Below, piece after piece: positions 6,971-17,583 of a stretch of 58,510 nucleotides of DNA. Under the pieces are notes generated by a model. It was not told the DNA's origin. It worked only from the letters and a program-made list of their open reading frames with translations, and did no database searches. Position 1 is the first letter of the stretch. Every line of letters begins with the position of its first letter. The translations under genes and the position numbers were made by a program. The DNA is taken from assembly GCF_014180715.1 (NCBI RefSeq), contig NZ_JACEFC010000011.1, forward strand, positions 1 through 58,510, given 5' to 3'. Origin of the DNA: Nocardioides stalactiti. GTDB lineage: Bacteria; Actinomycetota; Actinomycetes; Propionibacteriales; Nocardioidaceae.

Positions 6971-9256
6971 ATGCCCGGGATTCTTCCCGCTGTCGTGGAG
7001 GTCGAAGGCGGTGACTTCGTGCTGGTCGCGGTGGTGGCTGCCATCGCGCTCGGATCACTCGCGATGGCCGTCATCTTCCGCCAGCAGGTGCTCGCCGCCG
7101 GCGAGGGCACCGAGAACATGCGCCGCATCGCGCAGGCCGTCCAGGAAGGCGCCAACGCCTACCTGACCCGCCAGTTCCGGACCCTCGCGGTCTTCGCGGC
7201 CATCGCCTTCTTCGCGCTCATGGCGCTGCCCGCCGACGACACGACCGTGCGGATCTTCCGCTCGGTGTTCTTCCTGGTCGGAGCCGGCTTCTCCGGCGCG
7301 ATCGGCTACCTGGGCATGTCGCTGGCGGTGCGCGCCAACCTGCGGGTCGCCGCGGCCGCCAACGAGCAGGGTCGCGACCCGGCCATGAACATCGGCTTCC
7401 GCACCGGTGCGTTCGTCGGCATGGCGACCGTCGGGCTCGGCCTGCTCGGCGCCAGCGTCGTCGTGCTCGCGTTCCAGGACGACGCCCCGCACGTGCTCGA
7501 GGGCTTCGGCTTCGGTGCCGCGCTGCTCGCCATGTTCATGCGTGTCGGCGGAGGCATCTTCACCAAGGCTGCCGACGTCGGCGCCGACCTGGTCGGCAAG
7601 GTCGAGCAGAACATCCCCGAGGACGACCCGCGCAACGCGGCGACCATCGCCGACAACGTGGGCGACAACGTCGGCGACTGCGCCGGTATGGCGGCCGACC
7701 TGTTCGAGTCCTACGCCGTCACCCTCGTCGCCGCGCTGATCCTCGGCTCGCAGGCGTTCGGCGACCAGGGCCTGGTGTTCCCGCTCATCGTCCCCGCGAT
7801 CGGTGCGCTCTCCGCGATCGCCGGTGTCTTCCTCACCAAGCCGCGGGCCGGCGAGCACGGTCTGAAGACGATCAACCGCGCGTTCTACCAGTCGGCCGCC
7901 GTCGGCGCCGTCGCCAGCGCGATCGCCGCCTTCGTCTACCTGCCCTCCGAGTGGAGCGAGTTCGGGACGGGTGTCGAGGCCGACCTCAGCCCGCCGGTCT
8001 TCGCCGCGGGCGCCGTGGTCATCGGCATCGTGCTCGCCGCTGCGATCCTCGCGCTGACCGGCTACTTCACCGGCACCGACCACCGCCCGGTCAAGGACGT
8101 CGCCGAGACGTCGCTCACCGGGCACGCGACCGTGATCCTGTCCGGCCTGTCGGTCGGTCTGGAGTCGGCGGTCTACACCGCGATCGTCATCGGCACGGCC
8201 GTGTTCGGCGCAGCGCTCCTCGCGGGCGGCTCGACCGGTCTGGCCCTCTTCGCGGTCGCGCTCGCCGGTTGCGGGCTGCTCACCACCGTCGGCGTCATCG
8301 TGGCCATGGACACCTTCGGTCCGGTCTCCGACAACGCCCAGGGCATCGCGGAGATGTCGGGTGACGTCAGCCCCGAGGGCGCGCAGATCCTCACCGAGCT
8401 CGACGCCGTCGGCAACACCACCAAGGCGATCACCAAGGGCATCGCGATCGCGACCGCCGTCCTCGCGGCGAGCGCGCTCTTCGCGTCCTACACCCAGAGC
8501 GCGTTCGAGGAGATCAGCCTGGCGGACGCAGACGCGCTCAGCGCGAGCTTCCTGGTGTACGACGCCAAGCTCATCGTGGGTGCCCTGCTGGGCGCCGGTG
8601 TGGTGTTCCTCTTCTCGGGCCTCGCCATCAACGCGGTCGGCCGTGCGGCCGGCGCCGTGGTGATGGAGGTGCGGCGCCAGTTCCGCGACATCCCCGGGAT
8701 CATGGAGGGCACCGGTCGTCCGGAGTACGGCAAGGTCGTCGACATCGTCACCCGTGACTCGCTCCGTGAGCTGGCCACGCCCGGCATCCTCGCGATCCTC
8801 GCGCCGATCGCCGTCGGCTTCGGTCTCGGCGTCGGTCCGCTGGCGGGCTTCCTCGTCGGCGCGATCGCGTCCGGCACCCTGATGGCGGTGTTCCTCGCCA
8901 ACGCGGGTGGCGCCTGGGACAACGCGAAGAAGCTGGTCGAGGACGGCCACCACGGTGGCAAGGGGTCCGAGGCGCACGCCGCCACGATCACCGGCGACAC
9001 CGTCGGTGACCCGTTCAAGGACACCGCCGGCCCGGCGATCAACCCGCTGCTCAAGGTGATGAACCTGGTCTCGCTGCTCATCGTGGGCGCCATCGTCAGC
9101 CTCTCCTACGGCAAGGACGAGAACGACCTGGTGCGGATCCTCATCGCGCTCGCGGCTGCCTCCGGCATCGCGGTCGCGGTGTACATCTCCAAGCAGCGCC
9201 AGTCGACGATGGGTGACGACATCCCGGCCGCGGAGCCGGCCGCCGACACCGTCTGA
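6971..9256 (+). CDS. hppA: Membrane-bound proton-translocating pyrophosphatase
   Basis: A 761-aa polytopic protein (about 16 membrane segments) that couples PPi hydrolysis to H+ export. The PPi/Mg2+-binding signature 'DVGADLVGKVE' and 'DNVGDNVGDCAG' lies near residues 197-240 and the C-terminal 'NAGGAWDNAKK' near 650. The motif 'GNTTKAITKG' has Lys where K+-dependent enzymes have Ala, which marks the K+-independent class. The start has a GGAGGAAACGC site. It is a single gene followed by a strong terminator hairpin. Confidence 0.95.
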   Translation: MPGILPAVVEVEGGDFVLVAVVAAIALGSLAMAVIFRQQVLAAGEGTENMRRIAQAVQEGANAYLTRQFRTLAVFAAIAFFALMALPADDTTVRIFRSVFFLVGAGFSGAIGYLGMSLAVRANLRVAAAANEQGRDPAMNIGFRTGAFVGMATVGLGLLGASVVVLAFQDDAPHVLEGFGFGAALLAMFMRVGGGIFTKAADVGADLVGKVEQNIPEDDPRNAATIADNVGDNVGDCAGMAADLFESYAVTLVAALILGSQAFGDQGLVFPLIVPAIGALSAIAGVFLTKPRAGEHGLKTINRAFYQSAAVGAVASAIAAFVYLPSEWSEFGTGVEADLSPPVFAAGAVVIGIVLAAAILALTGYFTGTDHRPVKDVAETSLTGHATVILSGLSVGLESAVYTAIVIGTAVFGAALLAGGSTGLALFAVALAGCGLLTTVGVIVAMDTFGPVSDNAQGIAEMSGDVSPEGAQILTELDAVGNTTKAITKGIAIATAVLAASALFASYTQSAFEEISLADADALSASFLVYDAKLIVGALLGAGVVFLFSGLAINAVGRAAGAVVMEVRRQFRDIPGIMEGTGRPEYGKVVDIVTRDSLRELATPGILAILAPIAVGFGLGVGPLAGFLVGAIASGTLMAVFLANAGGAWDNAKKLVEDGHHGGKGSEAHAATITGDTVGDPFKDTAGPAINPLLKVMNLVSLLIVGAIVSLSYGKDENDLVRILIALAAASGIAVAVYISKQRQSTMGDDIPAAEPAADTV

Positions 9257-9276
9257 CCGTCGAGGACAGCAGCACC

Positions 9277-9316
9277 GGACCGGCCCGGTCTCCCGAAGGG
9301 GGGACCGGGCCGGTCC
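9277..9316 (+). terminator. Terminator hairpin of hppA
   Basis: An 18-bp inverted repeat of GGACCGGCCCGGTC-type sequence closed by a GAAG loop, 20 bases after the hppA stop. It lacks a T-run, as is common in actinobacteria. Confidence 0.7.
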
Positions 9317-9394
9317 GCGTCCGGGTAACATCCCCGGCGAGGGGCGTTCCGCGCAGACGCGGGGTGCGGGATCGATTCGGGAGTGAATGACGTG

Positions 9395-10690
9395 ATGGGA
9401 CGCATGGGGGCGATCCGGGCTGTCGGCCTGGGCGCGGTAGCGATGACGGTGACGGGGCTCGGCGTGATCAGCGCGCCGACGGCGCAGGCGGCCGACCCGT
9501 CGTTCCCGGCGCCCAACAGCGGGCACTGGTCCGTGGTCTTCCAGACCAAGGAGGGCGTGGCCGGCCCGGCGACCGAGGACCGCGAGGACCTCAACGACGT
9601 CACCGCGGCCCACCTCAACCTGGTGCCCGTCGACAGCACGCTCAACCCGACGACCGGCAAGTCGACCAAGCCGGAGACGGCGTTCGTCTACGCCGACTTC
9701 GAGCACGTCTACTTCCGCTTCCACGTCGCGGCCCTCCCGGGCAACGCGGCGGGCGGCTACGTCGTCCAGTTCGACTCCGACGGCACGGCCGGCTGGGAGA
9801 AGGCGGTGCGGTACGACGACCAGACCGACACGATCACCCTCTGGAGCGGCGCCAACGAGAAGGTCAACGAGGACGGCGCCGTGGTCGCCACCATCCCCGC
9901 GACCGCGCTCAACGCGACGACGTACGCCGGTGCCGGTGGCGACGGCTACGTCGCCTGGGCCGTCTCCCGGGCCGACCTGACCACCGCGGGCCTGCCGCTC
10001 GCGACCGACCTGCGCACCGTCATGGGCAGCACCTCGTCGACCGGCGCGGGCCTCGACGCCAAGAAGGGCGGCCTGCTCGGCAGCGGCATCCCGACCGACG
10101 ACGTGCTCGGCGCCGTGCCGTGGTCCGGCGGTCTGCTCGGCGGCGCCCCCGCGTGGGACACGCTGGCGACCAACTCGATCAACCTCGAGGCGACCGACGA
10201 CGACGACGACGGCATCGTCGACGGCGTCGACAACTGCCCGGGGACGGCGAACCCGACCCAGGTCGACTACGACGACGACAGTCTCGGTGACGAGTGTGAC
10301 CAGTTCCCGGCCGGGCCCGACCCCGACGGTGACGGCGTCGGCCTCCTCGACGACGACTGCCCGGAGCGACCCGGCCTGCTCGAGAACGGCTGCGTCGCCC
10401 GCTCCATCACCACCGCGACCCTGCGCTACAGCGCCCGCAAGAAGGCCTTCACCGGCCTGGTCCGCGCCGACTACGACCAGTGCCTGCCGCGCCGCGGCGT
10501 CGCCGTCTACAAGATCGTCTCCGGCCCCGACAAGCTCCAGGGCTCGGGCAAGACCGACGCGACCGGCAAGTTCGTCCTCGCCAAGCGCGGCACCAAGGGC
10601 AAGTACTACCTGCGGGTCGACCCGAGGAACATCTACGACAAGGGCGTGGCCTGCTTCGGCGTGAAGTCGCCGAAGATGGAGATTCGCTGA
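9395..10690 (+). CDS. Secreted protein with thrombospondin type 3 calcium-binding repeats
   Basis: A 431-aa protein with a signal peptide (cleavage after 'AQAA', about residue 34). A beta-rich domain covers about 40-260. Two or three thrombospondin type 3-like Asp-rich repeats follow at about 266-325 ('DDDDDGIVDGVDNCPG', 'DYDDDSLGDECD', 'DPDGDGVGLLDDDCP'), then a C-terminal Lys-rich beta domain. These repeats bind Ca2+ and stiffen surface proteins. The ATG at 9395 (or GTG 9392) follows a GGGAG site; GTG 9383 overlaps that site. Its last four bases overlap the next gene. Confidence 0.8.
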   Translation: MGRMGAIRAVGLGAVAMTVTGLGVISAPTAQAADPSFPAPNSGHWSVVFQTKEGVAGPATEDREDLNDVTAAHLNLVPVDSTLNPTTGKSTKPETAFVYADFEHVYFRFHVAALPGNAAGGYVVQFDSDGTAGWEKAVRYDDQTDTITLWSGANEKVNEDGAVVATIPATALNATTYAGAGGDGYVAWAVSRADLTTAGLPLATDLRTVMGSTSSTGAGLDAKKGGLLGSGIPTDDVLGAVPWSGGLLGGAPAWDTLATNSINLEATDDDDDGIVDGVDNCPGTANPTQVDYDDDSLGDECDQFPAGPDPDGDGVGLLDDDCPERPGLLENGCVARSITTATLRYSARKKAFTGLVRADYDQCLPRRGVAVYKIVSGPDKLQGSGKTDATGKFVLAKRGTKGKYYLRVDPRNIYDKGVACFGVKSPKMEIR

Positions 10691-12180
10691 CCGAGGTCGC
10701 GCTCGCGGGCCCGCTCCGCGACGCGCTGCTCGCCGCCGACTTCACCTACGACGCGATCGCCGACCGGCTCGGGCCGGAGGCGCACGCGGCGCTCTCCCGC
10801 AACGAGACGACCCCGGCGCTGCGGCGGACGACGGGCGGCGACCCGCTCGCGACGCTGGTCCGGCTGTTCCTGCTCCAGGGCAGCGTCCCGCTCGCCGACG
10901 CCGAGCGGGTCCTGCCGGGTCTCGTCGACCGGCTCTGCGCGTCCGGCGTGCTGGCCCAGTCGGTCGGGGAGGTCGCGGCGCGGCTCGACTGCCGTCCCTA
11001 CGGGACCGACGACGGGACCGACCTCTGGGTCGTCAGCGACCTGACGCCCGGCCTCGACGGCGCACCCCAGCGGGTGACGTCGGACTACGTGCTCGGCATC
11101 AGCCCGGCGTCGACCTCGCTGGCCCAGCTGACCCTGCGGCACGACGTCACCAGCGCCCTCGACCTCGGCACCGGCTGCGGCGTCCAGGCGCTCCACCTGG
11201 CCGCCCACGCCGACCGGGTGGTGGCGACCGACGTCAACCGACGTGCGCTCGACCTGGCGCGGTTCAACGCCGAGCTCAACGAGGTGGGCGACCGCATCGA
11301 GGTGCGTGACGGCTCGTTCTTCGCACCGGTGGCGGGCGAGCGCTACGACCTGATCGCCACGAACCCCCCGTTCGTCATCTCCCCGGCCACCGGGGAGCGC
11401 CTCGTCTACCGCGACTCCGGGCTCCCCGGCGACCGGGTCGTCGAGCACATCGTCCGCTCGGCGCCCGACCACCTCACCGACGGCGGCTGGTGCCAGGTGC
11501 TCGCCAACTGGGCGGTGCACGCCGACCAGCCGTGGGACGAGCGGCTGGCGGGCTGGCTGCCCGACGACTGCGACGCGCTCGTGGTCCAGCGCGAGGTCCT
11601 CGCCCCGGCGTCGTACGTCGAGCTGTGGCTGAAGGACTCCGGCCACCACCCGTCGACGGGGAGGGGCTCGGCGGAGGAGGCCCGCGAGTACGTGCGCCGC
11701 TACGACACCTGGCTGGCGTGGCTGGAGGAGCAGCGGATCACCGGCATCGGCTTCGGCTGGATCAACCTGCACCGCACGGGCGGGTCCGCGCGCGAGCTGG
11801 TCGACTGGCCCTACGACGTCGAGCAGCCCATCGCTCCCGCGATCGGCGCGTGGGCCGCGGCGCAGGGCTCCGTCGTCGACCTCGGGTCGCACCTCGCCGT
11901 CCGTGCGGACGTCCAGCAGGAGACCGTCGGCGCCGCGGGCGCGGAGGACCCGGCGACGATCCTGCTGCGCCAGCAGCGCGGACTGCGCCGCGCCCGGCAG
12001 GTCGACACCGCCCTCGCCGCGGTCACCGGCGCCTGTGACGGCGACCTGCCGGTCGGGGCGATCCTCGACGCCGTCGCCCAGCTCCTCGACCTCGATCCCG
12101 AGGCGACCCGCGAGCAGTACCTCCCCGAGCTGACGGCGATGGTGCGCGAGGGCTACCTGGTGGTCGCAGGCGTCGAGTAG
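10687..12180 (+). CDS. SAM-dependent methyltransferase (NPPF class) with apparent CTG start
   Basis: A protein of about 497 aa with an N-terminal helical region (residues 1-130), a Rossmann methyltransferase with 'DLGTGCGVQALHLA' near 158 and catalytic 'TNPPF' near 223, and a C-terminal winged-helix-like part. NPPF enzymes methylate glutamine side chains or rRNA guanine; the substrate here is unknown. No ATG, GTG or TTG occurs in frame before the conserved region. The only sensible start is CTG 10687, which overlaps the upstream TGA as CTGA, like the usual ATGA coupling. Translation is then coupled to the upstream gene. Confidence 0.8.
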   Translation: MTEVALAGPLRDALLAADFTYDAIADRLGPEAHAALSRNETTPALRRTTGGDPLATLVRLFLLQGSVPLADAERVLPGLVDRLCASGVLAQSVGEVAARLDCRPYGTDDGTDLWVVSDLTPGLDGAPQRVTSDYVLGISPASTSLAQLTLRHDVTSALDLGTGCGVQALHLAAHADRVVATDVNRRALDLARFNAELNEVGDRIEVRDGSFFAPVAGERYDLIATNPPFVISPATGERLVYRDSGLPGDRVVEHIVRSAPDHLTDGGWCQVLANWAVHADQPWDERLAGWLPDDCDALVVQREVLAPASYVELWLKDSGHHPSTGRGSAEEAREYVRRYDTWLAWLEEQRITGIGFGWINLHRTGGSARELVDWPYDVEQPIAPAIGAWAAAQGSVVDLGSHLAVRADVQQETVGAAGAEDPATILLRQQRGLRRARQVDTALAAVTGACDGDLPVGAILDAVAQLLDLDPEATREQYLPELTAMVREGYLVVAGVE

Positions 12181-12209
12181 GGCGGTCCCCGTGGGGCAGA
12201 CTGGCCCCC

Positions 12210-13331
12210 GTGACCCACGCCGGCTGGTACCCCGATCCCTCCGGTCAGCCTCAGACCTACCGCTACTGGGACGGCTCGTCCTGGAGCGAGCAGACGTCGG
12301 GCGACCCCTACGCGACCCCGCCGGTCGCGGACGCGCCGCCGGCACCGCCGCCGACCATGCCGACCACGATGGCGCCGACCCCGGCGCCACCCTCGGCTCC
12401 GGTTCCGCCGGCACCGCCGACCCCCTACGGGCAGCAGGCGGCGTATGGGCAGGTCCCACCTCCGCCGTCAGCCGGGGGCTACGGCCAGCCCGCGCCCGCG
12501 TTCCCGCCCTCGCCCAACGGGGGCAACGTGCGGAACCCGCGCCTCCTCATCGCCCTCGTGGTCGGTGTCCTGACGCTCTTCCTCGTCCTCGCCGCCGCCG
12601 GGTTCATCGTCTTCGCGACGACCGGCGACGACACGAAGGACGCCGACGACACGAGCGCGACCGACGGCACCAGCCCGGAGCCGCCCACCCCGCCGACCCC
12701 GCCGACGTCGCCGACCGCCCCCGACACCACCGCTCCGACCGACACGACGACGACCGACGGCACGGAGACGACCGCCCAGCAGTGCCTCGGCGGTCGGCCT
12801 CGGCCCGCGGTCGACCCGGCCGCGGACGCACAGCAGATCAGCACCAGCGGCCTCACCATCCCGGTGCCCGACGGCTACGCCCCGGAGACGGCGTACGCGC
12901 CGGCGTTCACGTTCGCCAACGCGTTCATCCCGCTCCAGATGGCCATCGAGGAGGGCAGCGAGTACGGCTGGGTCTCCATCTACGGCATCGGCGGCGTCGA
13001 GAAGGCCAACGGCTTCACCGACCCCGCGCAGGCGGCGGAGGTCGTGATGACCTGCATGGCCGCCTCGCCCGAGCTCTACCGCGGGTTCAGCGGCCGGACC
13101 GACCTGAGCTCGGGGCCGGTGACGATCGATGGCACCCCGGGCTTCCAGGTCACCGCCGAGCTGCGCGTCGACGACCCCAACATCACGCTCGAGGGAGACG
13201 TCGCGCAGGTGGTCGTCGTGGACACCGGCGACGCCGAGACCTTCGGTCTCTACATCACCGTGGTGCCGATCGGGGACGACGCCCTCATCGCCCAGCAGGC
13301 GGCCTTCCTCGACCGGATCACGGTCGACTGA
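12210..13331 (+). CDS. DUF2510 membrane-anchored surface protein
   Basis: A 373-aa protein starting with a DUF2510 motif ('GWYPDPSG', 'RYWDGSSWSEQ', residues 5-28). A Pro/Ala-rich cytoplasmic linker, one membrane helix (about 112-132), a Thr/Pro/Asp-rich stalk and an extracellular domain (about 195-373) follow. Function is unknown; DUF2510 is common in actinobacterial membrane proteins. CAGACT stands 7 bases before the GTG and there is no ribosome-binding site, so it is probably leaderless. Confidence 0.8.
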   Translation: MTHAGWYPDPSGQPQTYRYWDGSSWSEQTSGDPYATPPVADAPPAPPPTMPTTMAPTPAPPSAPVPPAPPTPYGQQAAYGQVPPPPSAGGYGQPAPAFPPSPNGGNVRNPRLLIALVVGVLTLFLVLAAAGFIVFATTGDDTKDADDTSATDGTSPEPPTPPTPPTSPTAPDTTAPTDTTTTDGTETTAQQCLGGRPRPAVDPAADAQQISTSGLTIPVPDGYAPETAYAPAFTFANAFIPLQMAIEEGSEYGWVSIYGIGGVEKANGFTDPAQAAEVVMTCMAASPELYRGFSGRTDLSSGPVTIDGTPGFQVTAELRVDDPNITLEGDVAQVVVVDTGDAETFGLYITVVPIGDDALIAQQAAFLDRITVD

Positions 13332-13451
13332 GCTGGCCCTGCCAGGCACCCCCGACGGTCCCATCCGCCGCTCGGAGGGTGGAGGAGTGGACAGCACGCG
13401 CTACCGTCATGCGTCGTACGACCCATGTCTGAGCAGTGAAGAAGGTCCCGA

Positions 13452-16163
13452 GTGGCACACAAGTTGGTGATCGTCGAGTCACCGGCCAAGGCCCGCACGA
13501 TCGGCGGGTACCTCGGCGACGGTTATGTCGTCGAGTCCTCGATCGGTCACATCCGTGACCTCCCGAACAACGCCGCCGACACCCCCGCGAAGATCAAGGA
13601 CAAGCCGTGGGGACGGCTGGCGATCGACGTCGAGAACGGCTTCGAGCCGTACTACGTCGTGCCGCGCGACAAGAAGAGCCACATCTCCAAGCTCAAGGGC
13701 CTGCTCAAGGACGCCGACGAGCTCTACCTCGCCACCGATGAGGACCGCGAGGGAGAGGCGATCGCCTGGCACCTGCTCGACGAGCTGAAGCCGAAGAACA
13801 TCCCCGTGAAGCGGATGGTCTTCCACGAGATCACCAAGGCGGCCATCCAGGAGGCGGCCGCCAACCCGCGCGAGCTCGACATGGACCTCGTTCAGGCGCA
13901 GGAGACCCGCCGTCTCCTCGACCGCCTCTACGGCTACGAGGTCTCACCGGTCCTGTGGCGCAAGGTCATGTCGGGCCTGTCCGCCGGCCGGGTGCAGTCC
14001 GTCGCCACCCGGCTGGTCGTCGACCGCGAGAAGGAGCGGATGGCGTTCCGCGTCGCGTCGTACTGGGACCTCGAGGGGACCTTCGACGCCGGCTCGAAGC
14101 ACGACCAGCGGATGTTCCCCGCCAAGCTGCACTCGATCGACGGCACCCGGGTCGCCTCAGGCAGCAACTTCGGACCCGACGGACTGCTCAAGGAACGGGC
14201 CGACGTCGTCCACGTCGACCGGGCCCGGGCCGAGGCGCTCGTCAGCGCCCTGGCGGACTCCTCGTACGACGTGCGCTCGGTCGAGTCCAAGCCCTACCGC
14301 CGCTCGCCGTACCCGCCGTTCCGGACGACCACCCTCCAGCAGGAGGCCAGCCGCAAGCTCGGGATGAGCGCCAGCGTCACCATGTCGGTCGCGCAGCGCC
14401 TCTACGAGAACGGCTACATCACCTACATGCGTACCGACTCCACGACGCTGTCGGGGAGCGCCATCGGGGCGGCGCGGTCACAGGTGAGCGAGCTCTACGG
14501 CAGCGAGTACCTGCCGGACGCGCCGCGGACCTACACGAGCAAGGTCAAGAACGCCCAGGAGGCGCACGAGGCCATCCGTCCTGCGGGTGAGTCGTTCCGC
14601 ACCCCGGCGCAGACCGGCCTCACCGGCGACCAGTTCCGCCTCTACGAGCTGATCTGGATGCGGACCGTCGCCTCCCAGATGAAGGACGCCGTCGGCCAGT
14701 CGGTCTCGGTGCGGATCGGCGGCGCGTCCTCGGCCGGCGAGGACGTGGTCTTCTCCGCGTCGGGTCGCGTCATCACCTTCCACGGCTTCCTCAAGGCCTA
14801 CGTCGAGGGCACCGACGAGGGCGGGGCCAAGGACGACCAGGAGACCCGGCTGCCCGCGCTCGTCGAGGGCGACGCGGTGTCGGCGGCCTCGCTCACTGCC
14901 AACGGCCACGAGACCAAGCCGCCGTCGCGCTTCACCGAGGCCACGCTGATCAAGGAGCTCGAGGACCGCCAGATCGGCCGGCCGTCGACGTACGCCTCGA
15001 TCATCGGCACCATCCTCAACCGCGGCTACGTCTACAAGAAGGGCACCGCGCTGGTGCCCGCGTGGATCGCGTTCTCCGTCGTACGCCTCCTCGAGGAGCA
15101 CTTCACACGGCTCATCGACTACGACTTCACCGCGCTGATGGAGACCGTCCTCGACGACATCGCCAACGGCGAGAAGGACCGGACCACCGAGCTCACCGAG
15201 TTCTACTACGGGTCGGACAAGCTGGCCGGCGTCAAGGCGCTGGTCGACGGTCTCGGCGACATCGACGCGAAGGCGCTGGCGACGTTCCCGGTCGGCGACC
15301 CGGCGGAGGGCATCGACCTCCGCGTCGGCAAGTACGGCCCCTACCTCGAGGGACCGGGCGACGATGGTGCGCCCGCGGCCAAGCGGGCCAACGTGCCCGA
15401 CGACCTCCCGCCCGACGAGCTGACCGTCGCCAAGGCCAAGGAGCTGCTGGCCAACCCGGCGGGCGAGGAGATCGAGCTCGGCAACCACCCCGAGACCGGC
15501 CTGCGCGTCGTGGCGAAGAACGGCCGGTTCGGCCCCTACGTCACCGAGGACCTCCCCGAGGACGCCCCCAAGTCGGCCAAGGCCCGCACCGGGTCGCTCT
15601 TCAAGTCGATGTCCCTCGACACCGTGACCCTCGCCGACGCCATGAAGCTCCTCGAGCTGCCGCGCGTCGTCGGTGAGGACCCGGAGTCCAAGGAGGAGAT
15701 CACCGCCCAGAACGGCCGCTACGGGCCGTACCTGAAGAAGGGCACCGACTCCCGGTCGCTGACGACCGAGGACCAGATCTTCGCGATCACGCTCGACGAG
15801 GCGCTGGCGATCTACGCGCAGCCCAAGCAGCGCGGTCGGGCGGCCGCGGCGCCGCCGCTCAAGGAGCTCGGCAACGACCCGGTCTCCGGTCAGCCGATCG
15901 TCGTGAAGGCCGGCCGCTTCGGGGAGTACGTCACCGACGGCGAGTTCAACGCGACCTTGCGCAAGGACGACTCGGTCGAGGCGATCACCCTCGAGCGGGC
16001 CGCCGAGCTGCTGGCGGAGCGCCGCGCGAAGGGCCCGGCCAAGAAGACCGCCAAGCGCGGGGCCAAGAAGGCGCCGGCGAAGAAGACGGCGGCTAAGAAG
16101 ACCACCAAGAAGGCGCCGGCGAAGAAGGCCGCCGCCAAGAAGTCGGCGGCCAAGAAGAGCTGA
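13452..16163 (+). CDS. topA: DNA topoisomerase I
   Basis: A 903-aa type IA topoisomerase. The Toprim domain begins '[10 protein letters not shown]' and has '[10 protein letters not shown]' (metal-binding acids near residues 97-103). The active-site Tyr lies in 'YITYMRTDS' near residue 325. The C-terminus has several 'GRFGPYV'-type repeats (about 615-830) and a 50-residue Lys/Ala-rich tail like that of other actinobacterial enzymes, which supports processive relaxation. It removes negative supercoils behind polymerases. The GTG start fits the family N-terminus. Confidence 0.96.
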   Translation: MAHKLVIVESPAKARTIGGYLGDGYVVESSIGHIRDLPNNAADTPAKIKDKPWGRLAIDVENGFEPYYVVPRDKKSHISKLKGLLKDADELYLATDEDREGEAIAWHLLDELKPKNIPVKRMVFHEITKAAIQEAAANPRELDMDLVQAQETRRLLDRLYGYEVSPVLWRKVMSGLSAGRVQSVATRLVVDREKERMAFRVASYWDLEGTFDAGSKHDQRMFPAKLHSIDGTRVASGSNFGPDGLLKERADVVHVDRARAEALVSALADSSYDVRSVESKPYRRSPYPPFRTTTLQQEASRKLGMSASVTMSVAQRLYENGYITYMRTDSTTLSGSAIGAARSQVSELYGSEYLPDAPRTYTSKVKNAQEAHEAIRPAGESFRTPAQTGLTGDQFRLYELIWMRTVASQMKDAVGQSVSVRIGGASSAGEDVVFSASGRVITFHGFLKAYVEGTDEGGAKDDQETRLPALVEGDAVSAASLTANGHETKPPSRFTEATLIKELEDRQIGRPSTYASIIGTILNRGYVYKKGTALVPAWIAFSVVRLLEEHFTRLIDYDFTALMETVLDDIANGEKDRTTELTEFYYGSDKLAGVKALVDGLGDIDAKALATFPVGDPAEGIDLRVGKYGPYLEGPGDDGAPAAKRANVPDDLPPDELTVAKAKELLANPAGEEIELGNHPETGLRVVAKNGRFGPYVTEDLPEDAPKSAKARTGSLFKSMSLDTVTLADAMKLLELPRVVGEDPESKEEITAQNGRYGPYLKKGTDSRSLTTEDQIFAITLDEALAIYAQPKQRGRAAAAPPLKELGNDPVSGQPIVVKAGRFGEYVTDGEFNATLRKDDSVEAITLERAAELLAERRAKGPAKKTAKRGAKKAPAKKTAAKKTTKKAPAKKAAAKKSAAKKS

Positions 16164-16170
16164 GCCGACG

Positions 16171-16917
16171 GTGGGGCTCACCCGGATCGACGACCACGTC
16201 ACGATGGTCACCGGGACCAACGTCAACTGGGCGCTGGTCACCGAGGGTGACGACGTGACGCTGGTCGACGCCGGCTACCCGGGCGATGCCCAGGCGCTGC
16301 TCGGCTCGTTGGCGGCCATCGGCCGGCGGGTCGAGGACGTCCGGGCGGTCCTGCTCACCCACGCGCACCTCGACCACATGGGCGGCATCCCCGCCCTGCG
16401 CTCGCGGGTGCAGGTGCCGGTCCTCACCGGCGAGGAGGAGGCCCGGCACGCACGCCGGGAGTACCTCGAGCAGATCACGCCCCTCCAGATGCTGCGCCAG
16501 TGCACGCACCACGCGGGACGGCGCTGGGTCCGGCAGACGCTGTCCGTGGTGCTGCCCCACACATCGATGTCGCTCGACGACGTCACCGCCGTCCCGTACG
16601 ACGTGCCGCTCGACGTCCCCGGCGGGCTGGTGCCGGTCGCGACACCCGGCCACACGAGCGGCCACACCGCCTGGCTGGCCCCGGGCGAGGGCGTGCTGTT
16701 CACCGGCGACGCGGTGGTCACCGCCCACCCGCTGTCGCGGCTCGGGGAGCGGCCGCAGCTTCTCCCCGGCGTGTTCAACGAGGACGAGGAGCTCATGGTG
16801 GCGAGCCTGGAGGGCCTCACCGGCCTGGACGCCGACACGATCGTGCCGGGTCACGGGCCCCACGTCCGCGGCGACCTCCCGACCCTCCTCGCGCGAGCCG
16901 TCGGCACCTCCCCGTAG
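16171..16917 (+). CDS. Metallo-beta-lactamase fold hydrolase
   Basis: A 248-aa MBL-fold enzyme. The zinc motif HxHxDH is in 'THAHLDHMGG' near residue 70, with later metal ligands in 'TPGHTSGHTA' near 164 and 'FTGDAVVTAH' near 180. The substrate is not evident; relatives include glyoxalase II-like thioesterases. It lies 7 bases after topA and 9 before tmk, so it is probably in one transcript with them. Confidence 0.85.
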   Translation: MGLTRIDDHVTMVTGTNVNWALVTEGDDVTLVDAGYPGDAQALLGSLAAIGRRVEDVRAVLLTHAHLDHMGGIPALRSRVQVPVLTGEEEARHARREYLEQITPLQMLRQCTHHAGRRWVRQTLSVVLPHTSMSLDDVTAVPYDVPLDVPGGLVPVATPGHTSGHTAWLAPGEGVLFTGDAVVTAHPLSRLGERPQLLPGVFNEDEELMVASLEGLTGLDADTIVPGHGPHVRGDLPTLLARAVGTSP

Positions 16918-16926
16918 GTTCTCCCC

Positions 16927-17583
16927 ATGGGATGGACCGGTCGCTACACCGACACCGGCGTCTTCGTCTGCTTCGAGGGCGGCGAGGGCTCGGGCAAGTC
17001 CACCCAGTCCCGGCTGCTCGCCGAGGTCCTGACCGCCGACGGCTACCAGGTCCGGCTCACCTTCGAGCCCGGCGACACCGCCGTCGGCAAGGAGATGCGG
17101 CGGATCGTGCTCAGCCCCGAGACCGGTGAGCTCGACGACCGGACCGAGGCGCTGCTCTATGCCGCCGACAAGGCGGAGCACGTCGCGACCGTCGTCCTCC
17201 CCGCCCTCGAGCGGGGCGAGGTGGTCATCACCGACCGCTACGTCGACTCGACCCTGGCCTACCAGGGGGCGGGGCGGTCGCTCGATCCCGCCGAGCTCGA
17301 GCACGTGGCCCGGTGGGCCACCGGAGACCTGCGGCCGCACCTCACCGTCGTGCTCGACCTGGCGCCGGAGGCCGGCCTCGGTCGCTTCGACGAGCGCGAC
17401 CGGATCGAGGGCGAGTCCCTGGAGTTCCACCAGCGGGTGCGCCAGGCGTTCCTCGACCTGGCCGCGGCCAACCCCGACCACTACCTGGTGCTCGACGCGC
17501 GGGCGAGCGTCGAGGAGATCGCGTCCGCGATCGCCGACCGGGTCGGGCTGCTGCTCGGCCAGGCCCGCCGGGAGACTCAGTGA
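16927..17583 (+). CDS. tmk: Thymidylate kinase
   Basis: A 218-aa P-loop kinase that phosphorylates dTMP to dTDP. The Walker A is 'EGGEGSGKST' (about residues 17-26), the DR[Y/H] motif is 'ITDRYVDST' near 103, and the thymidine-binding stretch 'AYQGAGRSL' follows. TAGGTT ends 6 bases before the ATG, suggesting an extra leaderless start inside the topA-holB run. It overlaps holB by four bases (GTGA), the usual pairing of the two genes. Confidence 0.93.
   Translation: MGWTGRYTDTGVFVCFEGGEGSGKSTQSRLLAEVLTADGYQVRLTFEPGDTAVGKEMRRIVLSPETGELDDRTEALLYAADKAEHVATVVLPALERGEVVITDRYVDSTLAYQGAGRSLDPAELEHVARWATGDLRPHLTVVLDLAPEAGLGRFDERDRIEGESLEFHQRVRQAFLDLAAANPDHYLVLDARASVEEIASAIADRVGLLLGQARRETQ

Noticed and set aside
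7055-9724. Very long minus-strand open frame opposite hppA
   Set aside because: Its translation is Asp/Arg/Gly/His-rich without domains and it mirrors the third-codon GC bias of hppA; hppA has all catalytic motifs.
14478-16241. Minus-strand frame opposite the topA 3' half
   Set aside because: Arg/Leu/Gly shadow of topA; the Lys/Ala tail alone produces its repetitive end.
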